Positions 48,049 to 56,763 of a stretch of DNA of 64,000 bases are shown piece by piece. The position numbers and the translations under genes are program-made. Numbering within the stretch: the first letter of the stretch is position 1; each line of letters opens with the position of its first letter. The stretch covers positions 9,470 through 73,469 of the forward strand of contig JBOGHK010000187.1 of NCBI GenBank assembly GCA_050744325.1, given 5' to 3'. The notes beneath the pieces are model-generated. The model saw only the letters and a list, made by a program, of their open reading frames with translations, searched no databases and was not told the origin of the DNA. This DNA is from DASXTK01 sp050744325 (GTDB taxonomy: Bacteria; Actinomycetota; Acidimicrobiia; Acidimicrobiales; VFJN01).

Positions 48049-49016
48049 CGCTGACCCCCACCGCGCCGAACCTGCCCCCGACGACGGCAGCTGCCGCCCA
48101 TCGTCGGGGGCGGGTCCGGCAGAGTGCCAGGTGGATGCGTTGGCGCCCCCACCTGGTGGGCTGGGCGTTCTCGTTCCCGTTCGTCGCGATCTTCGCCGTG
48201 TTCCTGGCGGTGCCGATCCTGGTCAGCTTCGTGCTGTCGTTCACCGAGTTCCGCCTTCCCCAGCTGCGGGACTGGTTCAGCGCCGACTACGTCGGCCTCG
48301 ACAACTACCGCGAGCTGATCCACGACGACCGCTTCTTGCAGGCCGCCAGGAACACGGCCGTCTATGTCCTGTTCGGCGTGCCGCTCACGCTCGGCGCCGG
48401 ATTGGCCGCCGCGGTCGGGCTGAACCAGTCGCTGGGAAAGCTGCGGAGCCTGTTCCGGGTGGGCTTCTACCTGCCGGTGGTCACGAGCATCGTGGCGATC
48501 TCGGTGATCTGGCGCTACCTGCTGCAGGCCGACTCGGGGCTGGTCAATGCCGCGCTGGACCGGATCGGCATCGACGGGCCCGACTGGCTGGCCGAGCCGT
48601 CGACGGCGCTCGGCTCGATCATCGCGCTGGGCGTGTGGCGCAACTTCGGATTCGACATGGTCGTGTTCCTCGCCGCTCTCCAGGGGGTCGACCCGACCCT
48701 GTACGAGGCGGCCCGGGTCGACGGCGCAGGCCCGTGGACGATCTTCTACCGCATCACGCTGCCGCTGCTGCGGCCGGCGATCCTGTTCCTCGCGATCGTC
48801 ACGTCGACCGGCTACCTGCAGGTGTTCGAGGAGTCGTTCGTCCTCACCGCGGGCGGCCCCCGGGACTCGACGCTGTCGGTGTCGATGTACGTCTACGAGC
48901 AGGGATTCCGGTTCATCAACTTCGGCTACTCCAGCGCGATCGCCTACACGCTGTTCGCCGCGATCGCGGCGTTGGCGTTCCTGCAGTTCCGGCTGCTGCG
49001 CTCGGAGGCGATGTGA
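48045..49016 (+). CDS. sugar ABC transporter permease, MalF-type
   Basis: A 323-aa protein with six spans and the EAA loop EAARVDGAGPWTIFYRITLPLLRPA, the site that docks the ATPase. The N-terminal sequence WAFSFPFVAIFAVFLAVPILVSFVLSFTEF is typical. It overlaps both flanking genes by four or fewer bases. Confidence 0.92.
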   Translation: MTLTPTAPNLPPTTAAAAHRRGRVRQSARWMRWRPHLVGWAFSFPFVAIFAVFLAVPILVSFVLSFTEFRLPQLRDWFSADYVGLDNYRELIHDDRFLQAARNTAVYVLFGVPLTLGAGLAAAVGLNQSLGKLRSLFRVGFYLPVVTSIVAISVIWRYLLQADSGLVNAALDRIGIDGPDWLAEPSTALGSIIALGVWRNFGFDMVVFLAALQGVDPTLYEAARVDGAGPWTIFYRITLPLLRPAILFLAIVTSTGYLQVFEESFVLTAGGPRDSTLSVSMYVYEQGFRFINFGYSSAIAYTLFAAIAALAFLQFRLLRSEAM

Positions 49017-49846
49017 TGGTGCTCGCCGCCCGCAGGATGGCTCCCTGGTGGGTGTTCGTCCTGTTGATCGTGGGGTTGGCGCTGACCGTCGTGCCGTTCC
49101 TGTGGATGCTGCTCGGGTCGGTCAAGACCCAGCGTGAACTGCTGGCGCTCCCACCGACGTGGCTTCCCGAGGATCCGACCAGCGCCAACTACGAGCGCCT
49201 CTCCGAACGCCTCGACTTCCCGCGCTTCTTCTGGAACTCCACGCTGGTCGCGGTCTCGATCACCCTCAGCAACCTGGTGTTCTGTTCGATGGTCGGCTAC
49301 GCGCTGGCCAAGCTGCGCTTCGCGGGACGTCAGCTGGTGTTCCTGCTCGTGCTGGCCACGCTGCTGGTCCCGAGCAGCGTCACGCTCGCCCCGCTGTTCG
49401 TGCTGATGAGCCAGCTCGACCTGGTCGACACCCACCTGGCGGTCATCCTGCCCACCGCAGCCGGACCGCTCGGCGTGTTCCTGATGCGCCAGTTCATGCT
49501 CGGCATCCCCGACGAGCTGATCGATGCAGCCCGGGTCGACGGCGCCGGTGAGGTCACCATCTACCGCCGCATCGTGCTGCCGCTGACCGTGCCGGGGATG
49601 GCCGCGCTCGGCATAATCACGTTCCTGCCGGCCTGGAACGCGCTGCTCTGGCCGTTGGTGGTGCTGACCAGCGAGGAGAACTACACGCTGCCGGTCGCCC
49701 TCGCGATCTTCGCCCGGGGGCAGTTCCAGGCGGACTACGGCCTGCTGATGGCCGGCGCCGTCGTCCTCGTCCTGCCCGTGATCGTGGTCTTCCTGTTCCT
49801 GCAACGGCACTTCACCCAGAGCGTCGCGATGACCGGACTCAAGTAG
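49016..49846 (+). CDS. sugar ABC transporter permease, MalG-type
   Basis: A 276-aa protein: WWVFVLLIVGLALTVVPFLWMLLGSVKT at the N-terminus and the EAA loop DAARVDGAGEVTIYRRIVLPLTVPGMAALGIITFLPAWN. The start ATG shares its A with the preceding TGA. No ATPase gene follows; these importers in actinomycetes often use a shared MsiK-type ATPase encoded elsewhere. Confidence 0.92.
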   Translation: MVLAARRMAPWWVFVLLIVGLALTVVPFLWMLLGSVKTQRELLALPPTWLPEDPTSANYERLSERLDFPRFFWNSTLVAVSITLSNLVFCSMVGYALAKLRFAGRQLVFLLVLATLLVPSSVTLAPLFVLMSQLDLVDTHLAVILPTAAGPLGVFLMRQFMLGIPDELIDAARVDGAGEVTIYRRIVLPLTVPGMAALGIITFLPAWNALLWPLVVLTSEENYTLPVALAIFARGQFQADYGLLMAGAVVLVLPVIVVFLFLQRHFTQSVAMTGLK

Positions 49847-49857
49847 GGGGTCCCACC

Positions 49858-51450
49858 ATGTTGAAGCGAACCGTCACTCTTCTCGGAGTCCTCGCCCTGC
49901 TGGTGGCGCTGGCGACACCGACAGCCGCGATCGCCGCGCCCGACCGGGGCGACGACGGCGACCACGGCGCCAGCGGTGGCCACGGGCGGCACACGCTGGA
50001 GGCCTACGCCCGCGACACCTGGCGGTCGTTCGTCCACATGACGCATCCGAGGACCGGGCTGCCCGCCGACAACATCGGCGGTGACCTGCGGACCCGCACC
50101 CGCGCTGCCTACACCTCGCCGACCAATGTCGGGATGTACCTGTGGGCGACGCTGGCTGCCCGCGACCTCGGGCTCGTCCGTGGCCGCGACGCTGTCGAGC
50201 GCATCGACAAGGCCCTCGACAGCCTCGAGCAACTCGAACGCCACGAGCCGTCGGGCCAGTTCTACAACTGGTACGACCCGGCGTCGCTGGACAAGCTGAC
50301 GGTCTGGCCGGTCGACGGGAGCACCGTGCACCCGTTCCTGTCCAGCGTCGACAACGGCTGGCTGGCGTCCGCGCTGCTGATGGTGGCCGACGCCGTGCCC
50401 CAGCTCGACGATCGAGCTTCGGACCTGGCCGCCTCGATGAACTTCGGCTGCTACTACGACCCCGCGGCCAAGGGCGCGCCGCCGGGGCTGATCCGAGGTG
50501 GCTTCTGGGTCGTCGGCGACGAGCCGCCGGGATCGGAGGGCTTCCCCAGCGACGACTACTGCGGGATGGGCGAGACCGTGGTCTACACGGGCCACCACTA
50601 CGGGGCATTCAATACCGAGCCACGCATCGCGTCCTACATCGGCATCGCGCAGGGACAGATCCCGCCCGAGCACTACTACGCCGGGTGGCGGACGTTCCCC
50701 GACACCTGCGACTGGTCGTGGCCCGAGGCCAAGCCCGTCGGCGAGTGGCGCACCTACGGGGGCGTGGAGGTGTTCGAGGGCGCCTACCGCTACGACGACC
50801 AGTTGGTGGTGCCGACCTGGGGTGGCAGCATGTTCGAGGCGTTGATGCCGGCGCTGGTCGTGCCCGAGGAGGAGTGGGGGCCCGACAGTTGGGCGGTCAC
50901 CCATCCGCTGTACGTCGAGGCACAGCGCGAGTTCGGGCTCGAGGAGGCGGGCTACGGCTACTGGGGCTTCTCGCCGGCCAGCGATCCGGCAGGCGGCTAC
51001 CGCGAGTACGGCGTCGACGCGATCGGCATGGAGCCCAACGGCTACACCGCGGATGTGCAGCGCCAGACGCTGGTCGACACCGGCTGGGACGACCAGGCCT
51101 GCCCGCGGCCGGCCACGCCGACCACCGAGTACGGCGAGGGCGTCGTCACCCCGCATGCTGCATTCCTGGCCCTCGATTTCGAGCGCGGTGCGGCGCTGGA
51201 CAACCTCGCCCGCCTGCGGGCCGACTTCCCCGGGCTCTACGGGCGGGGCGGATTCAAGGACACGGTCAACGTGGCGACCGGCCGGGTCGCCGACCGCTAC
51301 CTGGCGCTGGACCAGGGGATGGTGATCGCCGCGATCGCCAACGAGCTGCTCGACGACAGGCTCCAGGGCTATCTCGCGGACACCCTGCAGCCCGAGCTCG
51401 AGCCGTTGATGGCGGTCGAGGAGTTCGGCGCCGGTCGGGTCCAACCGTGA
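49858..51450 (+). CDS. secreted glycoamylase-domain protein
   Basis: A 530-aa protein with a signal peptide (KRTVTLLGVLALLVALATPTAAIAA) and the glycoamylase/(alpha/alpha)6-barrel motifs: TSPTNVGMYLWATLAARDLGL, SSVDNGWLASALL, TWGGSMFEALMP, GYWGFSPASDP, GVVTPHAAFLALDF, GRGGFKDTVNV, and LALDQGMVIAAIAN. This family includes beta-1,2-glucan-active enzymes and related exo-glycosidases. The catalytic acid is likely among the Glu/Asp of the FEALMP and GFKDTVN segments. Secretion and its place after the importer suggest it releases oligosaccharides for uptake. Confidence 0.85.
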   Translation: MLKRTVTLLGVLALLVALATPTAAIAAPDRGDDGDHGASGGHGRHTLEAYARDTWRSFVHMTHPRTGLPADNIGGDLRTRTRAAYTSPTNVGMYLWATLAARDLGLVRGRDAVERIDKALDSLEQLERHEPSGQFYNWYDPASLDKLTVWPVDGSTVHPFLSSVDNGWLASALLMVADAVPQLDDRASDLAASMNFGCYYDPAAKGAPPGLIRGGFWVVGDEPPGSEGFPSDDYCGMGETVVYTGHHYGAFNTEPRIASYIGIAQGQIPPEHYYAGWRTFPDTCDWSWPEAKPVGEWRTYGGVEVFEGAYRYDDQLVVPTWGGSMFEALMPALVVPEEEWGPDSWAVTHPLYVEAQREFGLEEAGYGYWGFSPASDPAGGYREYGVDAIGMEPNGYTADVQRQTLVDTGWDDQACPRPATPTTEYGEGVVTPHAAFLALDFERGAALDNLARLRADFPGLYGRGGFKDTVNVATGRVADRYLALDQGMVIAAIANELLDDRLQGYLADTLQPELEPLMAVEEFGAGRVQP

Positions 51451-51463
51451 GCCCCGCGGCACG

Positions 51464-53578
51464 ATGACCAGCAGCAGCGAGAGCCCGGAACGGTCGACCT
51501 CTCGGCCTGGGCAGTCGCCAACCGGACCAGCCGTCGACCGGGAGGTCCCGCCGGACGATGTGCCAGCCGCCACCGACCGGTCGGCAGGGGCCGCCTGGGA
51601 GGAGCGCGTCGGCCGGACCAGCGACGACGCCGGCGAGGTCGAGCTCCCGCAGCTACCCCCGCCTCAGGGCCTGGCGGCCCGGGCGGGCAGGGGCCAGGTC
51701 ACGCTGGACTGGGAGCCGGTCGACGGCGCGGCCGGCTACCTCGTCCGCCGCGCCGAGCGGCGGAACGGCAAGTACCAGCCGCTGGAGATCGGCGAGCCGT
51801 GGGTGCGGCCGGTCCCCCACCCACCGCTCACCGACACCACCGGCCGCCCGGGCCAGGCGGCGTGGTACACGGTCGCTGCCGTCGCTGCCGTCGACGATCA
51901 CGGCCAACCCGCCAGCCAGCCCGTCCAGGCGACACCCCGGGGCCCCGGCCACGGCCATGCGACGGACGCCGGTGACGACCAACCAGCGAGCACCAGACAC
52001 GGCGACGGGACCGACGCCGGTGACCATCAAGCCCGCGGCCAGGCGGCTGACAACGCCATCGGCGGCCTTGGCGACGGGGTGTGCCGGATCGCGGTCGATG
52101 CGGCCGCAACCACCGGGCCAGTGCCGCGGCCGTGGCGGCCGATGATCGGCGCCGAGCACCTGTCCCAGCTCGACTACGGCGTCGGGCCGGGAGGCCGTCC
52201 GATCGGCGACGAGTTCGCGGCCGCGCTGCGGATGGCCCACGACCAGCTGGGTGTGCGCGCGGTGCGGGCGCATTCGATCCTCCACGACGAGCTCGGTGTC
52301 TACCGCGAGATCGACGGCCAGCCGGTCCACGACTTCACGGCGATCGACCGCATCTACGACCGGCTGCTCGCGCTCGGCCTGCGCCCGATCGTGGAGATCA
52401 GCTTCATGCCGCGGGACCTCGCGCGCGATCCGGACAAGACGGTGTTCGAACACCGGGCGATCGTGTCGCCGCCCAAGGACTGGCACCGTTGGGAGCACCT
52501 GGTCACCGCGCTCGTCGACCACCTCGTCGACCGCTACGGCCGCGACGAGGTGCGGGGTTGGGGCTTCGAGGTCTGGAACGAGGCCAACCTCGAGGTCTTC
52601 TGGTCGGGTACCCGCAGCGAGTACCTCCGGCTCTACGACGTCACCGCCCGAGCGGTGCGCTCGGTCGATCCCGAGCTGACCGTCGGTGGTCCGGCCTCCG
52701 CCGCCGTTGGTTGGCTGGACGAGCTGCTCGCCCACGTCGGACGGTCGGGTGCCCCGCTCGACTTCCTGTCCACCCACACCTACGGCAACGCGCCGCTCGA
52801 CCTCCGTCCGATCGCGGCCCGCCACGGCCGTCCGGACCTGCCGCTGTGGTGGACCGAGTGGGGCGCGCACGCCTCCCACTTCAACGGCGCGCACGACTCG
52901 GTGTGGAGCGCGGCCTACCTGGTGCGCGGCATGGTCAGCGCCATGGGCCGCCTCGACGCGCTGGCCTACTGGACGGTGTCGGACCACTTCGAGGAGCTCG
53001 GCCGCCCCACCAAACTGCTCCACGGCGGGTTCGGGCTGCTGAGCGTCGGCAACCTGCGCAAGCCGCGCTGGTGGGGGCTGTGGATGCTCGAGCAGCTCGG
53101 CTCGGAACGGCTCGTCGCCCGGGTGGACGGGGACGGCGGTGGCGACCTGGTGAACGCGGTCGCCAGCCGCGACGGTGACGGCCGGTTGGCGATCGTGGCC
53201 TGGAACGGCACCGTCGACGTCACCAAGATCGGTGGCGACCCGCTGCTCGACCGGTCGGTCCGGCTGCGGCTGACCAGCCTGCCGGCATCGAGGTACCGAC
53301 TACGACACCGACGGCTCGACCAGCGCCACTCCGACCTCAACGCGGCTTGGGCGCCGGTCGCCGACGGCCAGTCCTGGCCCGACGAGGCCGGCTGGCGAGC
53401 CCTCCAGGCGGCCGATCGCCTCGAGGACCTCGAACCACCGCGGACGGTCAGTGCCACCGACGGCACGGTCGACCTCGCCTTCGACCTCCCCATGCCGGGG
53501 GTCTCCCTCCTCGAGCTCACCCGAGTCGACGTTGGTGCTAGGGGGGTGTCTCGTCTCTGGCGGGCGCTTCAGCGATAG
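51464..53578 (+). CDS. GH39-like beta-xylosidase/glycosidase with fibronectin III-like domain
   Basis: A 704-aa protein. A fibronectin III-like module (LAARAGRGQVTLDWEPVDGAAGYLVRRAERRNGKYQPLEIG, about 65-165) precedes a TIM barrel of GH39 type: GFEVWNEANLEVFWSG (acid/base E373) and PLWWTEWGAHASHF (nucleophile E465). A beta-rich tail follows. No signal peptide is visible, so it is likely cytosolic and acts on imported oligosaccharides. It begins 13 bp after the glycoamylase gene; GH39 enzymes include beta-xylosidases and alpha-iduronidases. Its 3' end overlaps the opposite-strand secreted protein by 41 bp. Confidence 0.85.
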   Translation: MTSSSESPERSTSRPGQSPTGPAVDREVPPDDVPAATDRSAGAAWEERVGRTSDDAGEVELPQLPPPQGLAARAGRGQVTLDWEPVDGAAGYLVRRAERRNGKYQPLEIGEPWVRPVPHPPLTDTTGRPGQAAWYTVAAVAAVDDHGQPASQPVQATPRGPGHGHATDAGDDQPASTRHGDGTDAGDHQARGQAADNAIGGLGDGVCRIAVDAAATTGPVPRPWRPMIGAEHLSQLDYGVGPGGRPIGDEFAAALRMAHDQLGVRAVRAHSILHDELGVYREIDGQPVHDFTAIDRIYDRLLALGLRPIVEISFMPRDLARDPDKTVFEHRAIVSPPKDWHRWEHLVTALVDHLVDRYGRDEVRGWGFEVWNEANLEVFWSGTRSEYLRLYDVTARAVRSVDPELTVGGPASAAVGWLDELLAHVGRSGAPLDFLSTHTYGNAPLDLRPIAARHGRPDLPLWWTEWGAHASHFNGAHDSVWSAAYLVRGMVSAMGRLDALAYWTVSDHFEELGRPTKLLHGGFGLLSVGNLRKPRWWGLWMLEQLGSERLVARVDGDGGGDLVNAVASRDGDGRLAIVAWNGTVDVTKIGGDPLLDRSVRLRLTSLPASRYRLRHRRLDQRHSDLNAAWAPVADGQSWPDEAGWRALQAADRLEDLEPPRTVSATDGTVDLAFDLPMPGVSLLELTRVDVGARGVSRLWRALQR

Positions 53579-54080
53579 CCGACGCCGTGTCGGTGGGCAT
53601 CATGTCGGGGGCGGGTTGTGCAGTGGTGGCGTCGGGGTTGCCGTAGCGGCCGACGATCTGGCCGCGGTCGTTGATGCCGGTGGCGTTGGTCCCGATGATG
53701 GCGCCCGGGATGTCGATGGGGGTGAAGCGGCCGTCGGCGCCATCGCGGAGCAGGAACCCGTGGGCCTCGGCGGTCGCGCCCTCGAGTGCGTCGAAGGTGG
53801 AGCCCACGATGTGGCCGCGGTTGTTGATGCCGAGGGGGAGGGTGTAGGGGGCCTCGGTCCGGAGACGGCGAGAGGAGTGTTCGCCGGCCCACCGGAGGTT
53901 GGCGCGGCCCGAGTTGGCGGCGGCAGTGTCGGTCAGATGCTGCGGCGCCGCGACGGAGGCGTCCGGACGACCAGATGGCGGCCAGGCCGATGTGACCAGG
54001 GCAAGCGCGATGGCTGCCGTCGTCGCGGCGATGAGCGGGCGGCGGATCTGGCGGGCATTGGTCCGTGTTGTTGTGTTCAT
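53538..54080 (-). CDS. secreted HAF-repeat protein
   Basis: A 180-aa protein with a signal peptide (RPLIAATTAAIALALVTSAWPPSG region). It has two extracellular HAF-type repeats, GINNRGHIVGSTFDALEG...HGFLLRDG..FTPIDIPGA and GINDRGQIVGRYG. These repeats are found in secreted, probably surface-associated proteins. It ends in a low-complexity tail. It converges on the GH39 gene and lies downstream of the LysM/WXG gene on the same strand. Confidence 0.75.
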   Translation of the reverse strand: MNTTTRTNARQIRRPLIAATTAAIALALVTSAWPPSGRPDASVAAPQHLTDTAAANSGRANLRWAGEHSSRRLRTEAPYTLPLGINNRGHIVGSTFDALEGATAEAHGFLLRDGADGRFTPIDIPGAIIGTNATGINDRGQIVGRYGNPDATTAQPAPDMMPTDTASAIAEAPARDETPP

Positions 54081-54146
54081 GCCCAGGGGATTCGGAGCCC
54101 GCCGCCCGTCGGATGACCCCGCCGTCGCCGCTGGGTCGCCCGGGGG

Positions 54147-55679
54147 TCAGCGGGGCGTCGGCAGGGGCGGGATGAGGAACTCCTGGCCCGGGTGGATCAG
54201 GTCCGGGTTGTCCGGATCGGGCAGGAGGAAGTTGTTGGCCAGTGCGATGCGCTCGTACTCCCGGCCGTCGCCGTAGACCCGTTCGGCGAACTCCCAGAGC
54301 GACTCGCCCCGTCGCACCACGACCCGCAACGGCTCCCTGGTCGGTGTGTCCAGCACCTCGTCGGGCGCCAGCAACCGCGGCGGAGGCGGCGACTGCGGAG
54401 CGGGTGCGGCGAGCACGCCCTGCGAGAAGCTGGACGGAAGCCCGGGGGCTTGCGCATACCACGGGAACAACGGGGTCCCCGTCTGGGGAACGATCTGCGT
54501 GCCCTGCGTGAGGGTCCCGACGAGGGCGATGGCGGTCGCCGGGACGAAGATGACACCGCCACGAGCGATGCCCCCGAGGCCGGGGGCCGGTCCCCGGGCC
54601 GCGTTCCACACCGCCTGGAGCCCGAAGCCGGTCCCCGTCGAGCCGACGGCGTTCAAGCCCGCCTGGTTCAGCTCGGCCTGTGTGACCGGGTTGTCGTAGA
54701 TCAGGAACCGACCGGTGGGCTCGGCCATCGAGCCGAACATGGCGCCCCGCCGCAGGCCGGGGAGGCCGCTGAGACCCAACCGGCCGGTGTAGCCGAGCCG
54801 TCCCAAGGCCCCGGACCCTGGTGCCGGACGGGCGATCGGGCCGCGGAACGGCAGCAGCCTGCTGCCCACCCCGCCGAAGAACGCGGCGCCCACGAGGGAC
54901 GCCGTGAGGTCCTCGACCCGCCAGTTCCTCGCGTCGAACGGATTGTCGCCGCTCAGACCCTTGTTGATGAACGTGAACGGGAGGCCACCGACGAACACCT
55001 GGCCCATGCCCCGGTAGAAGCCGCCGAAGCGGGCGAGTCGGGCACCCGGCGCGACGAGGCGGGGGGTGAAGCTGATGCCCCGTGTCACGGTCAACCACTT
55101 CGCGCCGAGGCCAGCGAACCTCGCGGCACGCAGTGTGAACAGCGGTCGCGCCATCATGAGGGTCGTCCGCAGCGCGTTGACCAATGCGGTGGCCCGCGCC
55201 GCGAGACCGGCCGTCGCGGCTGCGCCGGCGGCAGCGGAGGCGCCGAAGGTGAAGAACGAGCCGATGATGGACACCGCGGCGATGCTCGCGACGGCGAGCC
55301 AGAGCTCGTGGATGCTGTCGTTGAACTCCTCGATCTGGCCGGCCATCTCGTCCAGGCCGTCAGCGATCTCGTTGCATTGCCGGGCCGCGTCGTGGATCTC
55401 GGTGATCAAGTTGAGCGACGACCGCTGCTGGCCGTCGGCCGCCTCGCCCTCCCAGAAGCCCGGGAGCGGGTCGCCGATCTCGCCCAACGTGTTGGCCAGC
55501 GTGGCGACCGCCACCCCCTGTGCCCGCCAGGCGCTGGCCGCCGTCCGGCACGGGCCCGGGTCGCCGGCTGGATCCCACAGCGCGCGCGGCGACCAGGTCG
55601 GTGGTGGGGGCGGTTCGCTGGGCGGCTCCGCCGTCGTCGACGCCGGTGGCGTGGTGGTCCCCGGCGTCGGTGTGGTCAC
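54147..55679 (-). CDS. WXG-like / LysM membrane protein of the type VII locus
   Basis: A 510-aa protein. The N-terminal 30 residues are Pro/Thr-rich. Residues about 45-130 are WXG100-like (GFWEGEAADGQQRSSLNLITEIHDAARQCNEIADGLDEMAGQIEEF). Hydrophobic Ala/Gly-rich segments from about 130-165 may insert in the membrane. The C-terminal LysM module (LRVVVRRGESLWEFAERVYGDGREYERIALANNFLLPDPDNPDLIHPGQEFLIPPLP) binds peptidoglycan. It overlaps the next WXG-like gene (GTGA-type). It looks like a substrate or cell-wall anchor of the secretion system. Confidence 0.78.
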   Translation of the reverse strand: MTTPTPGTTTPPASTTAEPPSEPPPPPTWSPRALWDPAGDPGPCRTAASAWRAQGVAVATLANTLGEIGDPLPGFWEGEAADGQQRSSLNLITEIHDAARQCNEIADGLDEMAGQIEEFNDSIHELWLAVASIAAVSIIGSFFTFGASAAAGAAATAGLAARATALVNALRTTLMMARPLFTLRAARFAGLGAKWLTVTRGISFTPRLVAPGARLARFGGFYRGMGQVFVGGLPFTFINKGLSGDNPFDARNWRVEDLTASLVGAAFFGGVGSRLLPFRGPIARPAPGSGALGRLGYTGRLGLSGLPGLRRGAMFGSMAEPTGRFLIYDNPVTQAELNQAGLNAVGSTGTGFGLQAVWNAARGPAPGLGGIARGGVIFVPATAIALVGTLTQGTQIVPQTGTPLFPWYAQAPGLPSSFSQGVLAAPAPQSPPPPRLLAPDEVLDTPTREPLRVVVRRGESLWEFAERVYGDGREYERIALANNFLLPDPDNPDLIHPGQEFLIPPLPTPR

Positions 55680-55996
55680 GGCCCCAACCCGTTGTAGCGC
55701 CGCGTCGCCGCCTCCTGGGCACGCTCGTAGTTGTTCGCGGTGATGTTGAGGCTGCCGGCCCGTTCGCCCAGGTTGGTGACGAGGGCGTCGAAGGCGCTGA
55801 TCGCGTCCTCCGTGGCCCGCAGCACGTCCTGGATCACGTCGTTGTACGCGTCGAGGTAGCCCTGGCCCGCGCTCAGCTCACGAGCGCCGTCGCTGAACGT
55901 CTGCGTCGACCGCTGGAAGGTGCCCTGCTCGGTCTGGATCGAGCTCGCCGCGCTACGAAGCGCCCCCGGCATGACGTCGAAGGTCTTGTCGGTCAC
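55676..55996 (-). CDS. small WXG100/ESX-like protein (WXG missing)
   Basis: A 106-aa helical hairpin protein: MPGALRSAASSIQTEQGTFQRSTQTFSDGARELSAGQGYLDAYNDVIQDVLRATEDAISAF. Length and position match WXG100 partners, but the WxG turn is replaced by GQGYLDA. It forms a three-gene set with the two next WXG100 genes. Probably one half of a secreted heterodimer. Confidence 0.75.
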   Translation of the reverse strand: MTDKTFDVMPGALRSAASSIQTEQGTFQRSTQTFSDGARELSAGQGYLDAYNDVIQDVLRATEDAISAFDALVTNLGERAGSLNITANNYERAQEAATRRYNGLGP

Positions 55997-56002
55997 GGGA
56001 CA

Positions 56003-56299
56003 TCACCTCGTCCACGTCGCGATGTTGCTCACCTCCGCGTTGAGGAACTCCTCGGCGGAGGTGCCGGTGTGCTGGCCGATCCGCAGCAACAGGTCGTTGA
56101 TGGCCGTCGACGCCTGGTTCCACTCGGTCTGCACCTCGGTCCAGGCGCCCGAGGCGTCGCCCAGCCACAGGGCCTGCAGCGGTCGGATGACCGTGCTCTC
56201 GAGGTCGTCGCGCAGGCCGTCGATGCGGCCCATCGTCGCCGAGATGTCGGTCGCCCCCTGGGCGATGGTGCCGGTGCTGGCGTGGAAGAAGCCCCCCAT
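56003..56299 (-). CDS. WXG100-family protein
   Basis: A 98-aa protein with two helices around LWLGDASGAWTEVQTEWNQA (WxG turn: W-L-G). It starts seven bases upstream of the previous gene's end and lies in the same minus-strand operon. A typical small type VII secretion substrate or partner. Confidence 0.85.
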   Translation of the reverse strand: MGGFFHASTGTIAQGATDISATMGRIDGLRDDLESTVIRPLQALWLGDASGAWTEVQTEWNQASTAINDLLLRIGQHTGTSAEEFLNAEVSNIATWTR

Positions 56300-56312
56300 G
56301 TGATCACCCCTT

Positions 56313-56624
56313 TCAGATCGGAAGGTTCTGGCCGCGGAGCTGCTCGTAGCCGGTCTGGCTGGCAGTGTGGACCGTGTCGTAGTTGGTGGCGCTGACGCCG
56401 AGCTTCTCGGCGACGTCGACGAGCTGCTGCTTGACCGTCGTCACCTGGAGCCGCCAGTCCTCCTTCGCCGCGTGGAAGCTGTCGGCGGCCGTGCCCCGCC
56501 AGCTGACGGCTTCGAGGCGGCTGATCAGACCCTCCACCTCGGTCGCGATCTGCTCCGCGTTGTCGAGGACCTTGTTACCCATCACCGTCATCTCTGCGGT
56601 GTCGGTCTCGAACGTCTTGGACAT
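56313..56624 (-). CDS. WXG100-family protein
   Basis: A 103-aa protein, MSKTFETDTAEMTVMGNKVLDNAEQIATEVEGLISRLEAVSWRGTAADSFHAAKEDW, with a clear WRG turn. The ATG at 56624 is used; the longer frame to 56750 would extend into the divergent promoter. It is the first gene of the minus-strand operon, facing the EccC gene. Confidence 0.88.
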   Translation of the reverse strand: MSKTFETDTAEMTVMGNKVLDNAEQIATEVEGLISRLEAVSWRGTAADSFHAAKEDWRLQVTTVKQQLVDVAEKLGVSATNYDTVHTASQTGYEQLRGQNLPI

Positions 56625-56763
56625 CGTCACCCCCTGGATCGTCGACCTTCGCGCAGCGTAAGAGCACGACCTGACGGGATCCTTACGGCTGGATCGCGAC
56701 CGGTGGCGGGCCTGGGCAGCCGTAAGGATCGGGTAAGGCCGTTCCCGCACGCTGGCCAGGGCG
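56625..56763. promoter_or_regulatory. divergent WXG100/eccC promoter with inverted and direct repeats
   Basis: A perfect 14-bp inverted repeat, GATCCTTACGGCTG (56678-56691) and CAGCCGTAAGGATC (56717-56730), has a 25-bp spacer. Within and after the right arm, GTAAGG occurs at 56722-56727 and again at 56733-56738, an 11-bp direct-repeat spacing as seen at SARP/BTAD sites. A further GTAAG lies at 56658. A BTAD regulator is encoded in the same locus. Confidence 0.7.
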
